Below, piece after piece: positions 26,751-40,977 of a stretch of 64,000 nt of DNA; positions within the stretch are counted from its first letter, which is position 1; every line of letters begins with the position of its first letter. The position numbers were made by a program, and so were the translations under genes. The stretch comes from Zonotrichia leucophrys gambelii (Eukaryota > Chordata > Aves > Passeriformes > Passerellidae): NCBI RefSeq assembly GCF_028769735.1, contig NC_088177.1, forward strand, positions 15,688,599 to 15,752,598, in the 5' to 3' direction. The notes beneath the pieces were generated by a model, which was not told where the DNA came from, made no database searches, and worked only from the letters and a program-made list of their open reading frames with translations.

Positions 26751-29700
26751 GTAAGTACAGCAAAGAAATTTTAGTTTTCATTCTGGCCGGGAACAGATGG
26801 TACCAGCTGTCTCTCTTCTCAAAAGATCTGTTGATTAAAGCAACCAAAATGAAAATCACACCACCACTCCCCCAAAATGAATTTTTATTAGCTCAGCCAT
26901 ATTTTAAAGTGAAGTTAAAATGAGTTTCCCTTTTTCTTTCATGCACTTAGGCCCTGGTATGTGCATTTCAGAGCATTCCTCCCTAACTGTTAGCAGTAGC
27001 CAGTATTACAGCACTGTGAAGTAAGCAGTCTGTTTTCAAGGAAATCTGTTTCTTTCAAAGTCCAGATGCCTACTGGGAGCCTCGAGGTGTTAAATATGTG
27101 TTTGAATCATATAGTGTTACTTTTGATATTGGAAACTCTTAATTTATCTTTGTGCAATGCAGAAAAAAAACCCCAACCCTCTCATGATGAATGCAGAAAC
27201 GTGTTGGATATGTCTGAATGGTAACTGTAGGAAAATTAGAGCTTGGTCTGTGCTGGCTGGAGATGAGCCCATTCATAAAGGACAGCCAGAGCACCCTAAG
27301 TGCATAATGCAAACTTTAGGACTAAAATAGGATGAATAATAGGACAAGGTGCTGTTTGCAGGTATGGGTGAGAGTAAGGTACGTGGTCTTCAAGCTCTGC
27401 ATGTTGCAGTGATAATTTTACCTTGCCAGTTGTAGAGGTGAGGCTGGAGCCAGCTGTTCCTCCCCTCAGTGTGACACTGGAAAGTGTTTCCAGCTGTTTG
27501 TGAGGCTGCACCTGACCCTTCAGACACAAATTCAGGAGACTGACTGGGTCCATCAGTGGTCAGATAAGTGTCTAAACAGGGCCACACATTTATACATCTT
27601 CCTTCAGTGGTAACTTTTAGGTTAAATGAAAATTATGTGTAGAAACTGTTCTGGAAGTTATTTAGTTAACAGATTAATTTTTTGCCCTAACACTTCATCT
27701 GTCACTCTCCCAGAAGCATAGTCTGAAATGCAAACAGCCCAATAATCAGATCAAATAAGCTTCTGATATTTCTTGGACCTTTTGGTTCTGAACTCTGGCT
27801 AAATTCTGGTTTTCTTTCTTCACTGTTTTGTTTAGCAAGCCCAATTGCTTGCTAAATTGATACAGTTCCTTGCTAAAAGAACTTTTTGCTCTGCTCATTT
27901 TGCTCAGCTGCATAAAATTTGGTGTCAAATGATGGAGTATTTTAAAAATAAAACCTGTGAGTTAAAGTTTGTCTGACATTCTGAAAGTCAGTGTATGTAC
28001 TTGGTTACACCTTGAATCGAGTACATACTAACATATTGATCTCCACATTTTTCTGGCTCTCTTGAGAGATGGTTTTTCAGAACAGAAATGGTCAAGAGTC
28101 ATTCTTGTGTGTATTATGAGAGTCTGAACTTGGTAGAAAAGTATTTCATAAACATCATTCACCACTACTGACAATAATTGTATGATCAGGTTCCCACCTC
28201 ACAGCCAGGACTTCTGGAGCCCAAACACTAGAAATCTACTTTAAGAGCAAGAGACTGAAGTGAGAAAATATTAACTTTTAATTTTTGTCATGAGATCTCA
28301 ATTGTTTGATAGTAATAGATTTTCCTTGCAAGTTTGGATAGAGTCCCTAGTCAAGAAAAGTGCAAGCCTAATTTGTTTTGGACAGATATGATCTCTTCAC
28401 AAATTTTCTTTATTTTGTACTGTTTTTGTGTGAGACTTGTCTTCTGACACCTAAGTGTCACAAGTGGACAAAATATCTTTAAAAATAAAGGATTAGGAAG
28501 TAATCTTTGTTTCTATTACTGATACATCATTTGCAAACTGTAGAAATAGAAAATATTTTTTCATGGTGACCTTGCTTCCCTTCCCACCTGTCTCTAGATG
28601 CTTATGGGAGTTGCAGAATCAAGAGAGTCTCTTTTGGCTCTGCTAAAATTGGTAAAATTCTCACCATCTTCAAGAGATATTTGGGCAGCATTGTAGGTGT
28701 ATAAAATAAGTGCTATGTAGGCTGCCTTATGGCATCTCTGGCAAGCCTGAACCACTTTTCATCCCCTTCAGTGTGGAGTTCCTCGTGTTGTACCTAAGGA
28801 TTTGTGCCAGTCCAGTTGTCCACTCTGCAAACATGGAGCTGGTCCTTGGATGCTGGTTGATAGATCCTGAGTGGAGCTGTCAGGGTGGCTTGGAGCAGGC
28901 CTGGGCTATTCACTGTGCCTGCCTACCCTGCTGGACAGGACAGACTGAGGGCTGACAGACTTGGGGATGGAGCTGGCATCATCCCACCCTTGGAGCTTGC
29001 AGCTAATTCTAGGGTTGGCTGCTCTGGCAGCAGTGGGTCCCTGCTAAAAGCAGGGTTCAGGCGTGCCTAGGGAGGCTGCTGCACTTCCTCACAGACCTTG
29101 CAATCTTCAAGGTGGTTCTTTTTTAGCTGCTCAGGAACTTTAATGAGGAGATGCTGCGAGACAAATTGCAATTTGTGGTGTTTGTTCTGCCGCGGGGGTG
29201 AAAAACCCCCCAGTGATTTGTGGAAATGTGCATACTTAGTTTTCTTTGATGTGTAAATCTCTGTTGAGCCATGGACTCTTCCGAAGAATTGATTGTGGGG
29301 AAGACCACTGGGAAAGGCTTTTGGCCTCTGTTGTGTGATCCTGAGCAAAGTAAAACTCTTGATTATTTCAAATAAAATGAATGCATCCAACCTACAAAGT
29401 ATGTATAGAACTAAAATTAGATATACTGTGTTCCTTATTTCAACATCTCTTTTGTGTAAATAATAATAAATGTAACTTTGGTACTAGTGCTAGCTAGAAA
29501 AATGCACGCAATTAATTAAAACAAGATTTCTAGCAGTGGTTTGGTTAGAGATTGTTATAGAAACCAGGTCAGTATGGCACAAAATCTCTTCCATCTCCTG
29601 TTGGTGTAACAGCTCAAATTCTCCAGTCTGCAGTTTTGGAGAGAGCATTCAGGTTTGGGAAGCCCAGGATTTAAGTGTCAGCATCTCTAGAGCAGTCTGC

Positions 29701-29940
29701 CATGGATGGTTCCCACCGGGACAGCTCTGTGTGGAAGCTCCTGGAGGACCAAAATCATGTTTTATTGGTTTTCCAGGAGTTTTGTGTGAGCTTCTGTCTG
29801 GGCTGGAGCTACCTGAGTGTGCCTCAGTGTGATGGGTAAGGAGGGTGTGCTTGAGACTATCAGCTGTCCCAGGTAAAGAGCAGGCTTGGCCAGCACAGGG
29901 AAACAGAAGGAAAAAGAGACAGAAGTTTATAATGACAGGA

Positions 29941-29966
29941 AGGAAATCCATACCTGTGGATTTCCT
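29941..29966. repeat. 10-bp inverted repeat, 6-nt loop
   Basis: AGGAAATCCA (29941-29950) is exactly complementary to TGGATTTCCT (29957-29966). Confidence 0.85.
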
Positions 29967-30222
29967 GCCGTGTGTGATCACTGGAGGGAACACACTGTAG
30001 GGAGTGAAAAATCTGTTCAGGTGTTTTGTTAGCCCTAATCTGAGAGAGGAGGGAGGGAACACCTCGCCCTCTGTTCTGTGTTTCCTCAAGAACGTCTGTC
30101 AGAGTGACTGATGCTTTCAGTGACGCCAGTTAACACTTAATTGCAGGGCTTGGACAGGTTTGTTTTTCTGTAGGTTTTTTTTTTTTTAAATGATCTCTGG
30201 AAACTAGAGCAGGGTCACACTT

Positions 30223-30262
30223 TCACACTTTGAATGGGCACAGTCACACTTTGAATGGGCAG
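30223..30262. repeat. 21-bp tandem duplication
   Basis: The unit TCACACTTTGAATGGGCA plus CAG is followed by a second copy that lacks two bases near its end. Confidence 0.92.
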
Positions 30263-30665
30263 CCAAACTTGAATTGCTGAGAGAAAGTTTCTGGTCAGGT
30301 GATTTTGGATAGCGTTATAGCTGATAAAATTTGATCCAAGAGGGTTTTATTTTAATAGTTCATTCCTCCCTGAGTGCACTACTGTTGTTGTGGCACCGTG
30401 TAATGGAGGTGTTATTTTTCTAGGTCTCCTGGAATGCTATGTTTTCATAGTCTGTGGCTATTTGCATAGGTGTATAATAGGAAGTATACCAAGCTTTTTA
30501 ATTGCTGGCTTGTTGTTTTTGTTTTAATGTTGTTAATCTTGCTGGTTTTGTCTTTATCTGCAAGGCAGGATCAAACTTGTCTCTGACTTGGCAGGGCAGA
30601 GTATGACATTTCAATGTTCAAACAGTTTGCTGCTTGATTTGTGCAGTTCTTACACTTCTGTTCTG

Positions 30666-30707
30666 CTCTCTCAGTTGATGTAATTACTCTTTCAGTTGAT
30701 GTAATTG
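30666..30707. repeat. 21-bp tandem duplication
   Basis: Two copies of a 21-base unit containing TCAGTTGATGTAATT, with two differences. Confidence 0.9.
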
Positions 30708-31616
30708 CTGCTTTGCTTACCTTGTGGCTGAGCTAGTCATGAGAGCAAACCAAGCTGTCTGTCCTGGTATTTTACATTGATTTTTACTGGTGACAAAGGC
30801 AGCTGCTGGCATCTTTGAAGTGAATGCAATGGGAAATCAAATAGATTATCATCCCACATATTTGTGACCACCATGCTGTATCACTTCCCTAACAGTAACA
30901 GATTGGCAGTAAGGGGTTGGAGAGTGGGTGCTTTCTTGAATTTTCTGTTTTAACCTTGTCTCCTGGCTACTAGCAGCTCTCTGTCCCTGGCAGGGAAGGT
31001 GGCACGTGGCTTTTGGCTCCCCTTTATGGTCTGAGGTGCCCTACCTGCTTGCTCTGAAAAAAATACAGATTATTTTAAGTTGAGGGACAAAGTAAAAGTG
31101 GCAGCTGTATTGCTAATGGCCAGCTGCATTCAAATAAGAGTTCAGTCACTCTGCATTTTTTTAGGCTGTGCACTGAAGTGTTTAGAGTGACATTAGAAAT
31201 CTGGAGGTGGCTTTTATCAGACCCTTACTGAATTCAATGTAGGCAATTTGAAGTATATTTTATTTACTTATTATTGATTCTTTTAAATCAACATTTCTGA
31301 AGTTTTCTGAGTAGTTTTGCATGTAAAGCTTTCAAATTAAGACTTAAATTTATGCAGGCAACTCTAGAAAACCTGCTTGCTTTTATATGGGATACAAGCA
31401 CAAATACAACAATGTGATACCTGTTAAAATGCAATAATGAGGAACTTTATGTTTCTCATTTACATTATTGTCATGTAGATAATTATTGGGATTAATCATT
31501 ATCCTGTGGATATCTGCAGTTACTGTGACAATGGATACAATTTGCTGTTCGCTTTTCAGCTTTTGAGCTGATGTAAATGCTGAATATAGAAGTTAGATTT
31601 TTGCTTCTAGCGCTTG

Positions 31617-31651
31617 GGTTTTTTTGGTTTTTTTGTTTTTTTTTTTTTTTT
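31617..31651. repeat. T-rich low-complexity run
   Basis: Long T runs broken only by a few G residues; no CR1 or other element adjoins it. Confidence 0.85.
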
Positions 31652-34600
31652 GCTGGTGTTAAAGGATTGGATGTCTTCAGGAGCACCAAGACTTCAGAAA
31701 AAGACTCTCTTTCTTCTATGATGTAAAGCAAATATTTTTGTCTAGAGGGTGTGATAAAGCTTCAGCTGTGAAGAATAGTTTTTACCTGTATGTAAAAGTA
31801 GGTTTTTACCCATAGGTAGCAGAGTGGTAAGATGCATAGTAGCTGTCTTGAAGAACTTGGTGGTGGGATGAAAGGCTGTGACATAGTTAAGTGTCCTTCA
31901 TTGCCCCAGTATGTTTATTTTAACATTTTTGTTTCAGTTTATACTTTCGTAATCTTAATTTTCTTTCTTTTTCTTTTTTTTTTCCCTTCTTTTCTAACCA
32001 CCCCACTGTGGTTTTCCTCACTTTGCAGTATCCCATTTTACAGACATTTTGTTCTTATTCCTGATAATTCCTGACTTCTCCAGAGACTCAGTCTTTGGGC
32101 TTGTTCATCAGCAGTGTTCTGCTTTCAGAAGAGATTTTTGGCTGAGGGAAGCTGCTCACTTCAGAGGTTAGTTGGCATAATTGACCACTGGGCAGGGAGG
32201 GAACGTCTGTGACTGGTGGAAATCATAAATAGCATTTAGAGAGGACTGTGAGTACCCAATTGTTAAACCCGTGCTTGGAGAGAATCGAAAGAAGAAGAGG
32301 AGGCGGAGTGTACAGAGAACCTTGAAGTGTTTTTTTTGGTAGGGGTGAGACTTATTATTCTCTTTATCTCTGTAGAGAGGCAGAGCTGGATGTGGTGAGC
32401 CCATGAAGCCCTCAAGCATAGAGGTGAAAGGGGGGTGATGAAACATCAGATGTGCTTCAAGAGCCAGAAGGACTTCATGCCTGAGAAGAGCCTCTTCTAT
32501 TGCAATGTTCTCTCACACCAATCATGGCATGCAGTTTCCTACATTTTACACTTGGTTGGAGACCTCAGAAGTCCTTCTGAGGAAGCAAGGGTTTTGAGGA
32601 AGGCAGTTGTGATGTGGCCATACTGAAGTGAATGACCTCTGAAGAGGCATTTTGCCAGTTTGGAGGCTCAGGGTATAAAGCAGGGTTTCTTCCACATGCA
32701 ACAACTAATTTAGCTTTTCCTGAAATTTGATCAGGGCTGTTTTAGTGGGTTTGGATAGCACATATTGCAGCCATCTCGCCCCATGCTCCAGAGTTGCATG
32801 CAGTCTTATTGACAAGAACAGTATTTGCTTGTTTGCTGCTGGTTTTAGATTGCATGAAATTTTCTAATAATGGAGAATAATACAGGAACTGATTTATAGC
32901 AGGATGTGCGGTTGTAAGGCAGCTCCAGAAATGCACCCAACACCCAAGAAGTATAAACAGACTGAAAAAGCAGTATATATATGAATGTTGTGCTCTATTT
33001 CAATTTTCAGAATATTCTGGAGTGACATTTAGACTGGATTCCAAAGTTTGGTGGAACGAGCCTTTCTGTTGGCCCTCTAAGTAGCTCAGTCTAAATTAAG
33101 AAATGAAAAGGCCCTTTAAATTCTTTTTTGCATGGCGCTGGTGCTGTCATTGTGCTGTTGGTGTCCAGGCCATGGGATGTCCAGGATGGGAACAGACAAT
33201 GCCATGGAGCAGCAGAGCTCTGTGCAGGTGGGCTGGGGCTGACAGGGCTCCTTGCACACAGCCTGCGTGGAGCCAGGCTGGATTTCTGTGCTCTTGTGGC
33301 ATTTAAACACTTCCCAGCCTAGGAAGGAGTATATATAGAGGCCTCAGGGGTTATAAAAAGCATCAAGGCAAAACTGCCTCCCAAAATACCCCTGAAGATG
33401 GAGAGTGCTAGCTGCCTGTGGTCCCACCCTCCCTCATCTCCCAGAGGCTGCAGCAGTGTATTCTGCCGTGACAAAAGCATTCAGGAGCACCAGTTCTGCT
33501 GGCACACAAACCCTCTGAGTGTCCCCAGCCACAGCAGCTGGCAGTGCTGTCACTCACAGCTCCTGAGTGCCCCTGCCAGAGGCTCCCTACCTGGGCCGGA
33601 CCCACCTGGCTCCAGGAGAGCCTGCTCATCCATCAGTGTCTCCTTTGGAGAGCTCTCCCAGCCAGCCCTCACGTGGGCTCCTTGAGGAAGAGGAATGCAA
33701 CAATCTGGGTACCTTTAAAACACTGTGCATTTCTAAGGGAAACACTTAACTTGAGATCTGTTCCAGATGCTTCTGTAACTCTATAGTTGTTGTCATGGTG
33801 TACAAGGGAAAATAATCTCGGAGCATCCCTCGTGAATTAACTGCTGGCTTAGAGCCTCAACAAAATAACTTTGTTTTCAGAACTGTTTTCAAATATTTAC
33901 TCATACCCCTGTACACAACATACTTCACATTTGACTTCAGTCATGTTGGGGATGGAGAGTCAAATGTTTTTGGTTATCTGGGACAATCTCTCCCTCTTCC
34001 TTTTTTTTTTTGTCCCCTTGCATGTGAGTGTATCTGTAATAGTCTATGTTTATTTGTAAGCACAGAAGAGTTTGGAAGTCAGCTAGGTTATTAGACCAAA
34101 GATAATTAAGAAAAAAGGCAAAACAAAAAAAAGTGCCTGAATATAAGCTGGGGATGTGTGTAAATGCTTCAGCAGACTAAACTAATGGTAACTTTTTTGC
34201 CAGATCCCATTTCTCTCATTTTCCTGGAACTGGATTTTTCTGTCTAGAATTTATATTATGCCATTGATATTTTTGGGACATAAAATACCAAGATTTTTTT
34301 GAAACTAATTCACATTGTCACATGAAGTAGAATGTTCAATAGCTTCATTTTTCCTTTCATTAGAATGATGGGACTTTTTGCACAGTGAAAATAATGAGTT
34401 ATACTTAAAAAAGGAGAAAACGACTTTGTTTCCTTTCTTAAATGCAGTCTGAGAAGTTAGGACAGGTAGAAGCCCTGTCAAAAAGGAGACAAATCCCATT
34501 TTATGCACAGTGTATACATGGACCAGAATTTTCATTATGTCTTTCCTGCACTGGCAGCCTGGTACTCTCTTTGAAATCTGGGATTTCAGATTGCAAGTAA

Positions 34601-35219
34601 GAACAGCTGTTGTTCTTTCATTGGAAGTGTCTCATTGTGTTAAATGGTTGTCTTTTTTTCTTCTTTTTTTTTCTTTCCTTTAAGCAATTTAGAGCCCACC
34701 AGAAAATGCCCATCTGCTCTGCTAGGAGCCTTTGTTGTGATTTTCGATACAGCATCAACAAGGTTGATGTTTAAAGCCTTAAAGAAACACTAGTAAAATT
34801 TCAGATATTGTACCACTGTTAACAGCAGATCATTTCCCATTCAATCTCTTTTCACCAGCAGCATTTTGCAAAAGACTTTTATTCAGCTCTGGGTACAGCA
34901 TGGTTAATGAAGTTTGGGTTATTAAGGATAAACTTTTTCATGTTAGGAATCAGGAAATACAGTCTTAATATTTACAGTCTAGCACACTGAATAATCTTGT
35001 ACTTATGTTTTGAATAGATAAGAGAGCTGGGACTCGGGGTTTACAAACAAAGGTCTGAACTACAAAGACAGTTTAATTGTGGTCATTTCAGTAAATGAGT
35101 TTAAATCTGCATTTTTCTTCCATACAGTTTCCATTTTACATACTGCAGAAAGGATTTTTAGTTGCTAAACCTTGTGGAGTTCAAGCTGCAACTGGTCTTA
35201 ATTACTCCAAGATGATTTT

Positions 35220-35241
35220 TAGTGAGGATGTAGTGAGGATG
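35220..35241. repeat. 11-bp tandem duplication
   Basis: TAGTGAGGATG occurs twice in direct succession. Confidence 0.93.
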
Positions 35242-35929
35242 AGAACAAATATGTGCAGTTGACATCCTCCTTGAGCATCAGCATTCCAACCAAGGACGTA
35301 GATGCAGTAAATTGTTACTGCAAATATCCCACATGGGCTGAATTGGAGCCTCATGTTTGAGCAGTCTGAAGGAGGCTTTTCATTTCTTGCTCTGACCATT
35401 CATAGAAATATAATTTTGGACATATGTCCACATATCTCATTCACAAACTTGAGCAAATGGCATTTAATAGACTAGATAGACATGTTAGCTCAATGTTGTA
35501 CCTGAGCTAACAAGCTCTCAGGAGCTCAGATAAGCTCCAGTGCCTACTTTGCCCAGGGGTTCATGGCAGGGATTTTATTTGGAAAACAGAGCTGGGAGGC
35601 AGAAATTAAGTTGTGTAAGCCTTTTTAACTTCTTAACAAACTACGTGGATTGTTAAGAGAACTTAAGAGTTATTTGCAAAATCCAAAAGGATTCAGTAAC
35701 ACCTCTGAGCAGAGTAGCAGCATAACTGTGTAATTACATAGTGTTGACATTGCCTTTCAGATGTTTTCCAGATAAGTGAATTATTTTTATTTGCAGTTCT
35801 GTCACTGTTGTCTCTGATAAACTTGTGGGCAGCTGCATTGTAGCCTTTGTGATAGAGCCTGGATTTCAAATCTGGTGATTGGCAACTCAGTTTAGTTTAC
35901 AAATAGCTCTGAGGATATGGGAATACTCC

Positions 35930-36405
35930 TATTGCCCTTCTGCATCCAGCTCTGGGCTCCCAGCACAGCAAGGACAGGGACCTGATCATCTCCAGGTGAT
36001 CAGAGGGATGGAGCACCTCTGCTGTGAGGAAAGGCTGAGAGATTTGGGATTGTTCAGCCTGAGGAAGAGAAGGCTTTGGGGTGACAGGATTACAGCCTTT
36101 CTGAAGGGAGCCCACCACAAAGGGGGACAGAGGGACTTTGAGCGAGAGCATGAGGTGACTGGCTTCAGGCTGAGAGTAGGTTTGGGTTGGATATCAGGGA
36201 GAAATTCTTTACTGAGAGGGTGGTGAGAGACTGGAACAGTTGCCCAGAGAAGCTGTGGCTGCCCCATCCCTGGAAATGTTCAGGAGCAGGCTGGATGGGG
36301 TTTGGAGCAACCTGGTCTAGCAAAGGTGTCCCTGCCCATGGCAGAGGGGTTTGAATAACATGATCTTTAAGGTCCTTTCCAGTCCAGTCCTATGATTCTC
36401 TGATT
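35930..36405 (+). mobile_element. CR1 LINE 3'-end fragment (plus strand), the longest copy
   Basis: It starts within the CR1 reverse-transcriptase tail (TCCAGCTCTGGGCTCCCAGC), runs through the CTGAGGAAGAGAAGGCTTTG and GAGAAATTCTTTACTGAGAG blocks, then CATCCCTGGAAATGTTCAGG, GAGCAACCTGGTCTAGCAAA and GTCCCTGCCCATGGCAGAGG. It ends in TATGATTCTCTGATT, the family's short terminal repeat. It is 5'-truncated, as is usual for CR1, and not able to code for a working protein. Confidence 0.93.
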
Positions 36406-39400
36406 GCATTTCTCCAGTACCATGAGATTAATTTGGTGGAATGCTTGGCATTTTTTCTGCTGGCAAACTGTTGCAGTCTACTGGAGTGTGTTGTATTAAT
36501 GCATGGCTGACATCTGTTTACCCGCCTCACCAGATAGAGCTATGAAGTCACTCAAAATGTATCTTTTGAGATGTTGTAGCTCTCAGGTATGTGCTGCACA
36601 CTGGAGTTTAATTGTGCTGGATTATTTCTTTGTAGGTGAGACCTTTTAAAGCAAGCATGTCCCTTTCTGTGCAGTAAGTATGTGAAGCTGTGCACCTCAC
36701 TTTGCTGTTTTTCTCTCCTCGAGTCCTGGAACATGTTTCTTTACTTTAGAATAAAGGAATGAATTATTTTTCTCTCTTGAGTGAGCAAAGTAGAACAAAT
36801 TTGTTTGGAAAGCACTGATAGTTCTGCAGTAAAATTATTTGCAGTGAGAGAAGACCCTGCATGAACACATGGTATCAATAAACCCTGCATGGTTCCAAAA
36901 CTTGACTTGCTGTATCTCTGCTGTCACTGCATCAGGAGGAAATTACTTTTTCTGCCTTCTGACTTCAGGATGCTTCTTAGGGCTGCAGGAAAAAAAGCAG
37001 GATTTTCTATTTGCTAAGCAGGAGAGTGTTTTTTGAGGCAGAGACATGGAACACTATTTGCTGAACATTTTTTCATGTGAAATCATAAGAGCAGCAGTCT
37101 GCCCTTCAGTGCCCCAGGAAAACCCCACAACCAGCACAGCCCTATTGTGAGGGCTGTGAATGAAGAAGTGAGATGAAGAAGTCACTGGAGTTTTGAACAG
37201 AGCAAATCAGTGCTCTGCCACTGCCTGGGAACAGCCCACGCTGTAAGTCCCAAAGATACATCCTATTTATAAATAAAAAAGAAAGGAGAAAAGCAATTCA
37301 TAGTATATTCCTGTCTGTATAGGACTAAGCAAGTTGTGATGATCACTGTTCCTCTAACAGGATTGTAGAGTTTTGTTTAATAAGTATCCAACTTAACCTG
37401 TGGTCTGGGCTTGTTATTTCTGAAATAGCTGTGAATAATTTTAAGGACTCCTTTTGAACCACTATCTGTGTTTTAAAAATGAGGAATAATTGGTTTGTAT
37501 TGTTTCATTTTGATGGAAAACGTATTTTTTGCAGCCAGCTAAGACAAGATGAACTACAGTTTTTTGGGGCATGTTATTCTCATGGTGTAGCAGCATAACC
37601 AAGGGATTTCTTGCTCTGCAGAAAAAGATTTCATTTATGTAAAATTTGATCAAAGCTGAACTGAACATGTGTGTCTGGCGAGTGAACTTGCCTGAGTTTC
37701 ACACACATTCTGTATTAGGTACAGAAACAAATTCATTTTTCTGTGAAAATATTGAGTGTCTCTATATTTCAATGCAGAAAGGGAATGACTGTTTTCTCCT
37801 GCTCCCCTTTTCCTCCCTGTCCCAGCAGCCCTTCATTTCCATACATATGCAAAAGCTCAGAGGTGCTATTCAAATCTGCTTCTGCATAGATGAAACAGTG
37901 AACTGGGATTTTAAATAATTTTGTGCCCTCTAGTTAAACTCTGACAGAAGCCAGGCATGGCAAATCAGTTTGCTCCTGTCTTCCCTTTTTGTTCAGCTGT
38001 CTGACCCCTTGCTGCTCCATTTGAACCAGAAAAGTAGAATAAATCCCAAATTTTACAAGCCCAGCCTCAGGGACTGGGAAGCTTCAGAAGGTCTGTGGAG
38101 AAAAATGAGGAATTTGCCATCAGCATTTCTGCTGTGCTGTGAAGCTGCTTCTCCCCTGGGGTCTGCAGGCTCCTCCAGTACTTTTGGCAGTTCAGGGAGA
38201 AACCTGCAGCTTCTGATGCAGAATTTGGCTACCAGGAAACTTCAGCCTGTAGTTTTGCAGTAAGAACACAGAGTGTAAGGACTTGGCTGGTTTAGGTTGT
38301 CATTAAATCAAGCATGCAATTGCTGATTCATCCTAGCAAATAAACATCTAATTAAATCTGATTTTTGATGAAACAATAGAAAACACTTCCTGTACTTCCC
38401 TTCAAGGATATCATAGCCCAATAGAATTGTTTATTTTGTGAACAGAAATGCCTTTCCCCTGAAGAAACCTGAAATCTTTGCAGTGCAGGTTGCAGCAGAC
38501 TGACTTGGGATAGGTGTGTGGGAGGCCTGTCCGTGTCCATGTCCTCCTGTGTGACTCTGTAGGAGCTGTGTCTGCCTGGGGTAACCCAGCCTGGTGTTTG
38601 GGCTCAGGGAGTGTTGGGGTGACAGACTCATCTGGTTGGTGCTGTGGGACTGGGACACACTGGTTCCTGCTGGTCTGAACCCACAGAGTGTCAGTATGAT
38701 AGAGGAGGTGATGGTTGTGTGCCATCCAGCTGGCTGATGTAATGTCAAGGAAATGGGACTAGCCAAAAGGGAATGCAAGCCAAGCTGGAAAGCAAGGAGG
38801 TACTTGCTTCCCTGCCCCACCTCGATTTATGAGTATCTTCACTTCAATGGCATGAACCTGCTCCAAAGAGGAGTTTGCTGTTTCAGTTCCCTTCTTCAGG
38901 CCAAGCCAGGAGCGCTGTTGGTGTGCAGCTGCAGGTGTTTATTATGGTGGGTACAGTGGCACTGGCACACGCCAGCTCAGCTTGGTGCGCCCTGAGCACC
39001 CACCTCAACCTGGTGCTCCATGGAAAACCTGTCAGGGGGACAGGGATGGGCCTGTGGGCTTGGTTACCTGCAGCACCAGGGCTCTGCCTGCTGCTCCCTG
39101 CATTCCTTGGAGGACCCAGCCTTGAGGCCATGCCCAGGCCGCTCTCCCCACTCTCTGCTTGGGTGTATTGCACTGCCAGCTGGCAGCACTGAGTTCTGGG
39201 ATGGGATGTGGCCATGCTTGTCAGGCTTGCTAAAACTCACAGGGAGACTTGATTTTGTAGTCTGGATTGGCAGGTGGTGGCATGGTCATCCTCAGCTGCA
39301 GAGATCCTGTTTTGCACTGGTTGAAGGAAAATAAGGCAACAGCTGGGTCACAGGCTCCTGGTAAAAGGCGCTTCTTGTTTTCCATCACGTTAATGTGAGC

Positions 39401-39940
39401 TCTAACAAGATGTCTTAGATGTTGTTGAAATAGGCAGAAAATCAATGGCTGCAGTTTTGGCTGTTCTGTACAGTGCTGGGGAAAGATCACGGTTGGTTTA
39501 AAATTTTTTAAATCTTTACTTAGAGTAAAAGGAAGTGACCAAAACTGATAAAACCTCCTTTAGAGTGGAAATATGTGCCATCCTGTGAGAGGGAAAAGGA
39601 CCAGGTTTTGGTGAGCTGGGAGGCTGTGCAGGCACAGTATTTGGGAAGAAGCATTGTCTGAACCTCTCTGTAGGGAGGTTTTGGAGTTGAATTTCTTTGA
39701 ACACACCTTAGATCTGCCTCAGTCTGAGAAAGACAAGATTTTCAGCAAGAACTTTTTTATTTTTGTCCAGACCTCAGCTTATTGGTCTGAGACAAATCTT
39801 CTGCTAAACCTGCAGTGTGTATATGAGCATCAGAGGTTATATTATATTCCCAGTCTATCAGAAAATAAATCTCTCTGACTTAATATTAGCCTGTGTACTG
39901 AAGTGTCCTACTCATGAAAATTGAGAGGCTTTGTCGTGTT

Positions 39941-39952
39941 CCCCCCCCCCCC
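39941..39952. repeat. Poly-C run (12 C)
   Basis: Twelve consecutive C residues followed by six T residues; prone to sequencing length error. Confidence 0.95.
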
Positions 39953-40957
39953 TTTTTTCTGTCCTTTTCCTTCTGTAAAGGATGGCTGCTTCTTACAAAT
40001 CCAATGGGCTGATTTGCACAGCTTTGGGCTTTATTCTGCATCTAATAATGTCCCAGTGGCTCATGTGAGTGACAAAGTGGGGAGGCCTGTGCAGGAGGTA
40101 CCCTTCTGCTGAGTGTGTTACCACACAGTGTTGCTGATAAAACAGGGTCCTGTGCTCACCAGGAAAATAAAAATGGGGGATATGAATAGGAGCAAAGGCT
40201 TTCCATCTGTCTTAGCACACCTCTTTATCCTGGTGTTTAAATTTGTTTTATTTTTTCCCCCTGATTGGCATGTTTGAAAGAGCAGCTGCTTGCCTGCGAA
40301 GGTCCATCCTAGCTGATGCTCCATCAATTCAGCTGTTACTTTATTCACTCCAGTGGCAGGCTAATCAACCTTTTCTTTTCAAGTGTGTCAAAGCTCTGAA
40401 CATGAGACAGTTTGTAATTATGGAAAATGGGAGTACACTTTTTATCCTTAGGGCAATTAAGTGATTCTGCACCATGAGCTAATACTATAAATAATCTCTT
40501 AGAGTTGTTTTTCCTGAATGGTGAATTTTCCACTGAGCTTCAATGGGTGGGGGAATATATATAGCAAATAGTGATGATTTACAACGTAAAGCCTCAAAGC
40601 ACTTTATAAAATCATCTTTGACTCTTCCCAGCTCAGGTTGTTAGGCTTTTCATTCTGAAACAAAATATAATTCTGATGCTTTCCCACTGCATGTCATGAG
40701 AGAATGAAATAATTTCTTTGCTGTTACCCTGCTATTGAGCACTTCTATGCATTCAGAAAGAGAAGGAAGGAAATTAAATTATGCTTTTAAGTAAACTTGA
40801 AGTAATTAAATTATATTTTATGTAAAACTTATATTAAAAGTGCATGCACAATTTATGTATTACTGCTATTCTTTCTAGTCTAGCATGGTATACAGTTTTT
40901 GATAAGCACTGGCCTTTAGCATCCTGCCAGTGTGTTTAGACAGGTTTGGGCAGAAAT

Positions 40958-40977
40958 GAATCCTGGTACCAGGATTC
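40958..40977. repeat. 20-bp perfect palindrome without spacer
   Basis: GAATCCTGGT is followed directly by its reverse complement ACCAGGATTC. The symmetry stops at both ends. Confidence 0.92.

Noticed and set aside
29649..30089. 146-codon open frame on the minus strand
   Set aside because: No recognisable family and no supporting signals.
35879..36267. Open frames on both strands around 36 kb
   Set aside because: They lie within the CR1 3' fragment, which is truncated and noncoding.
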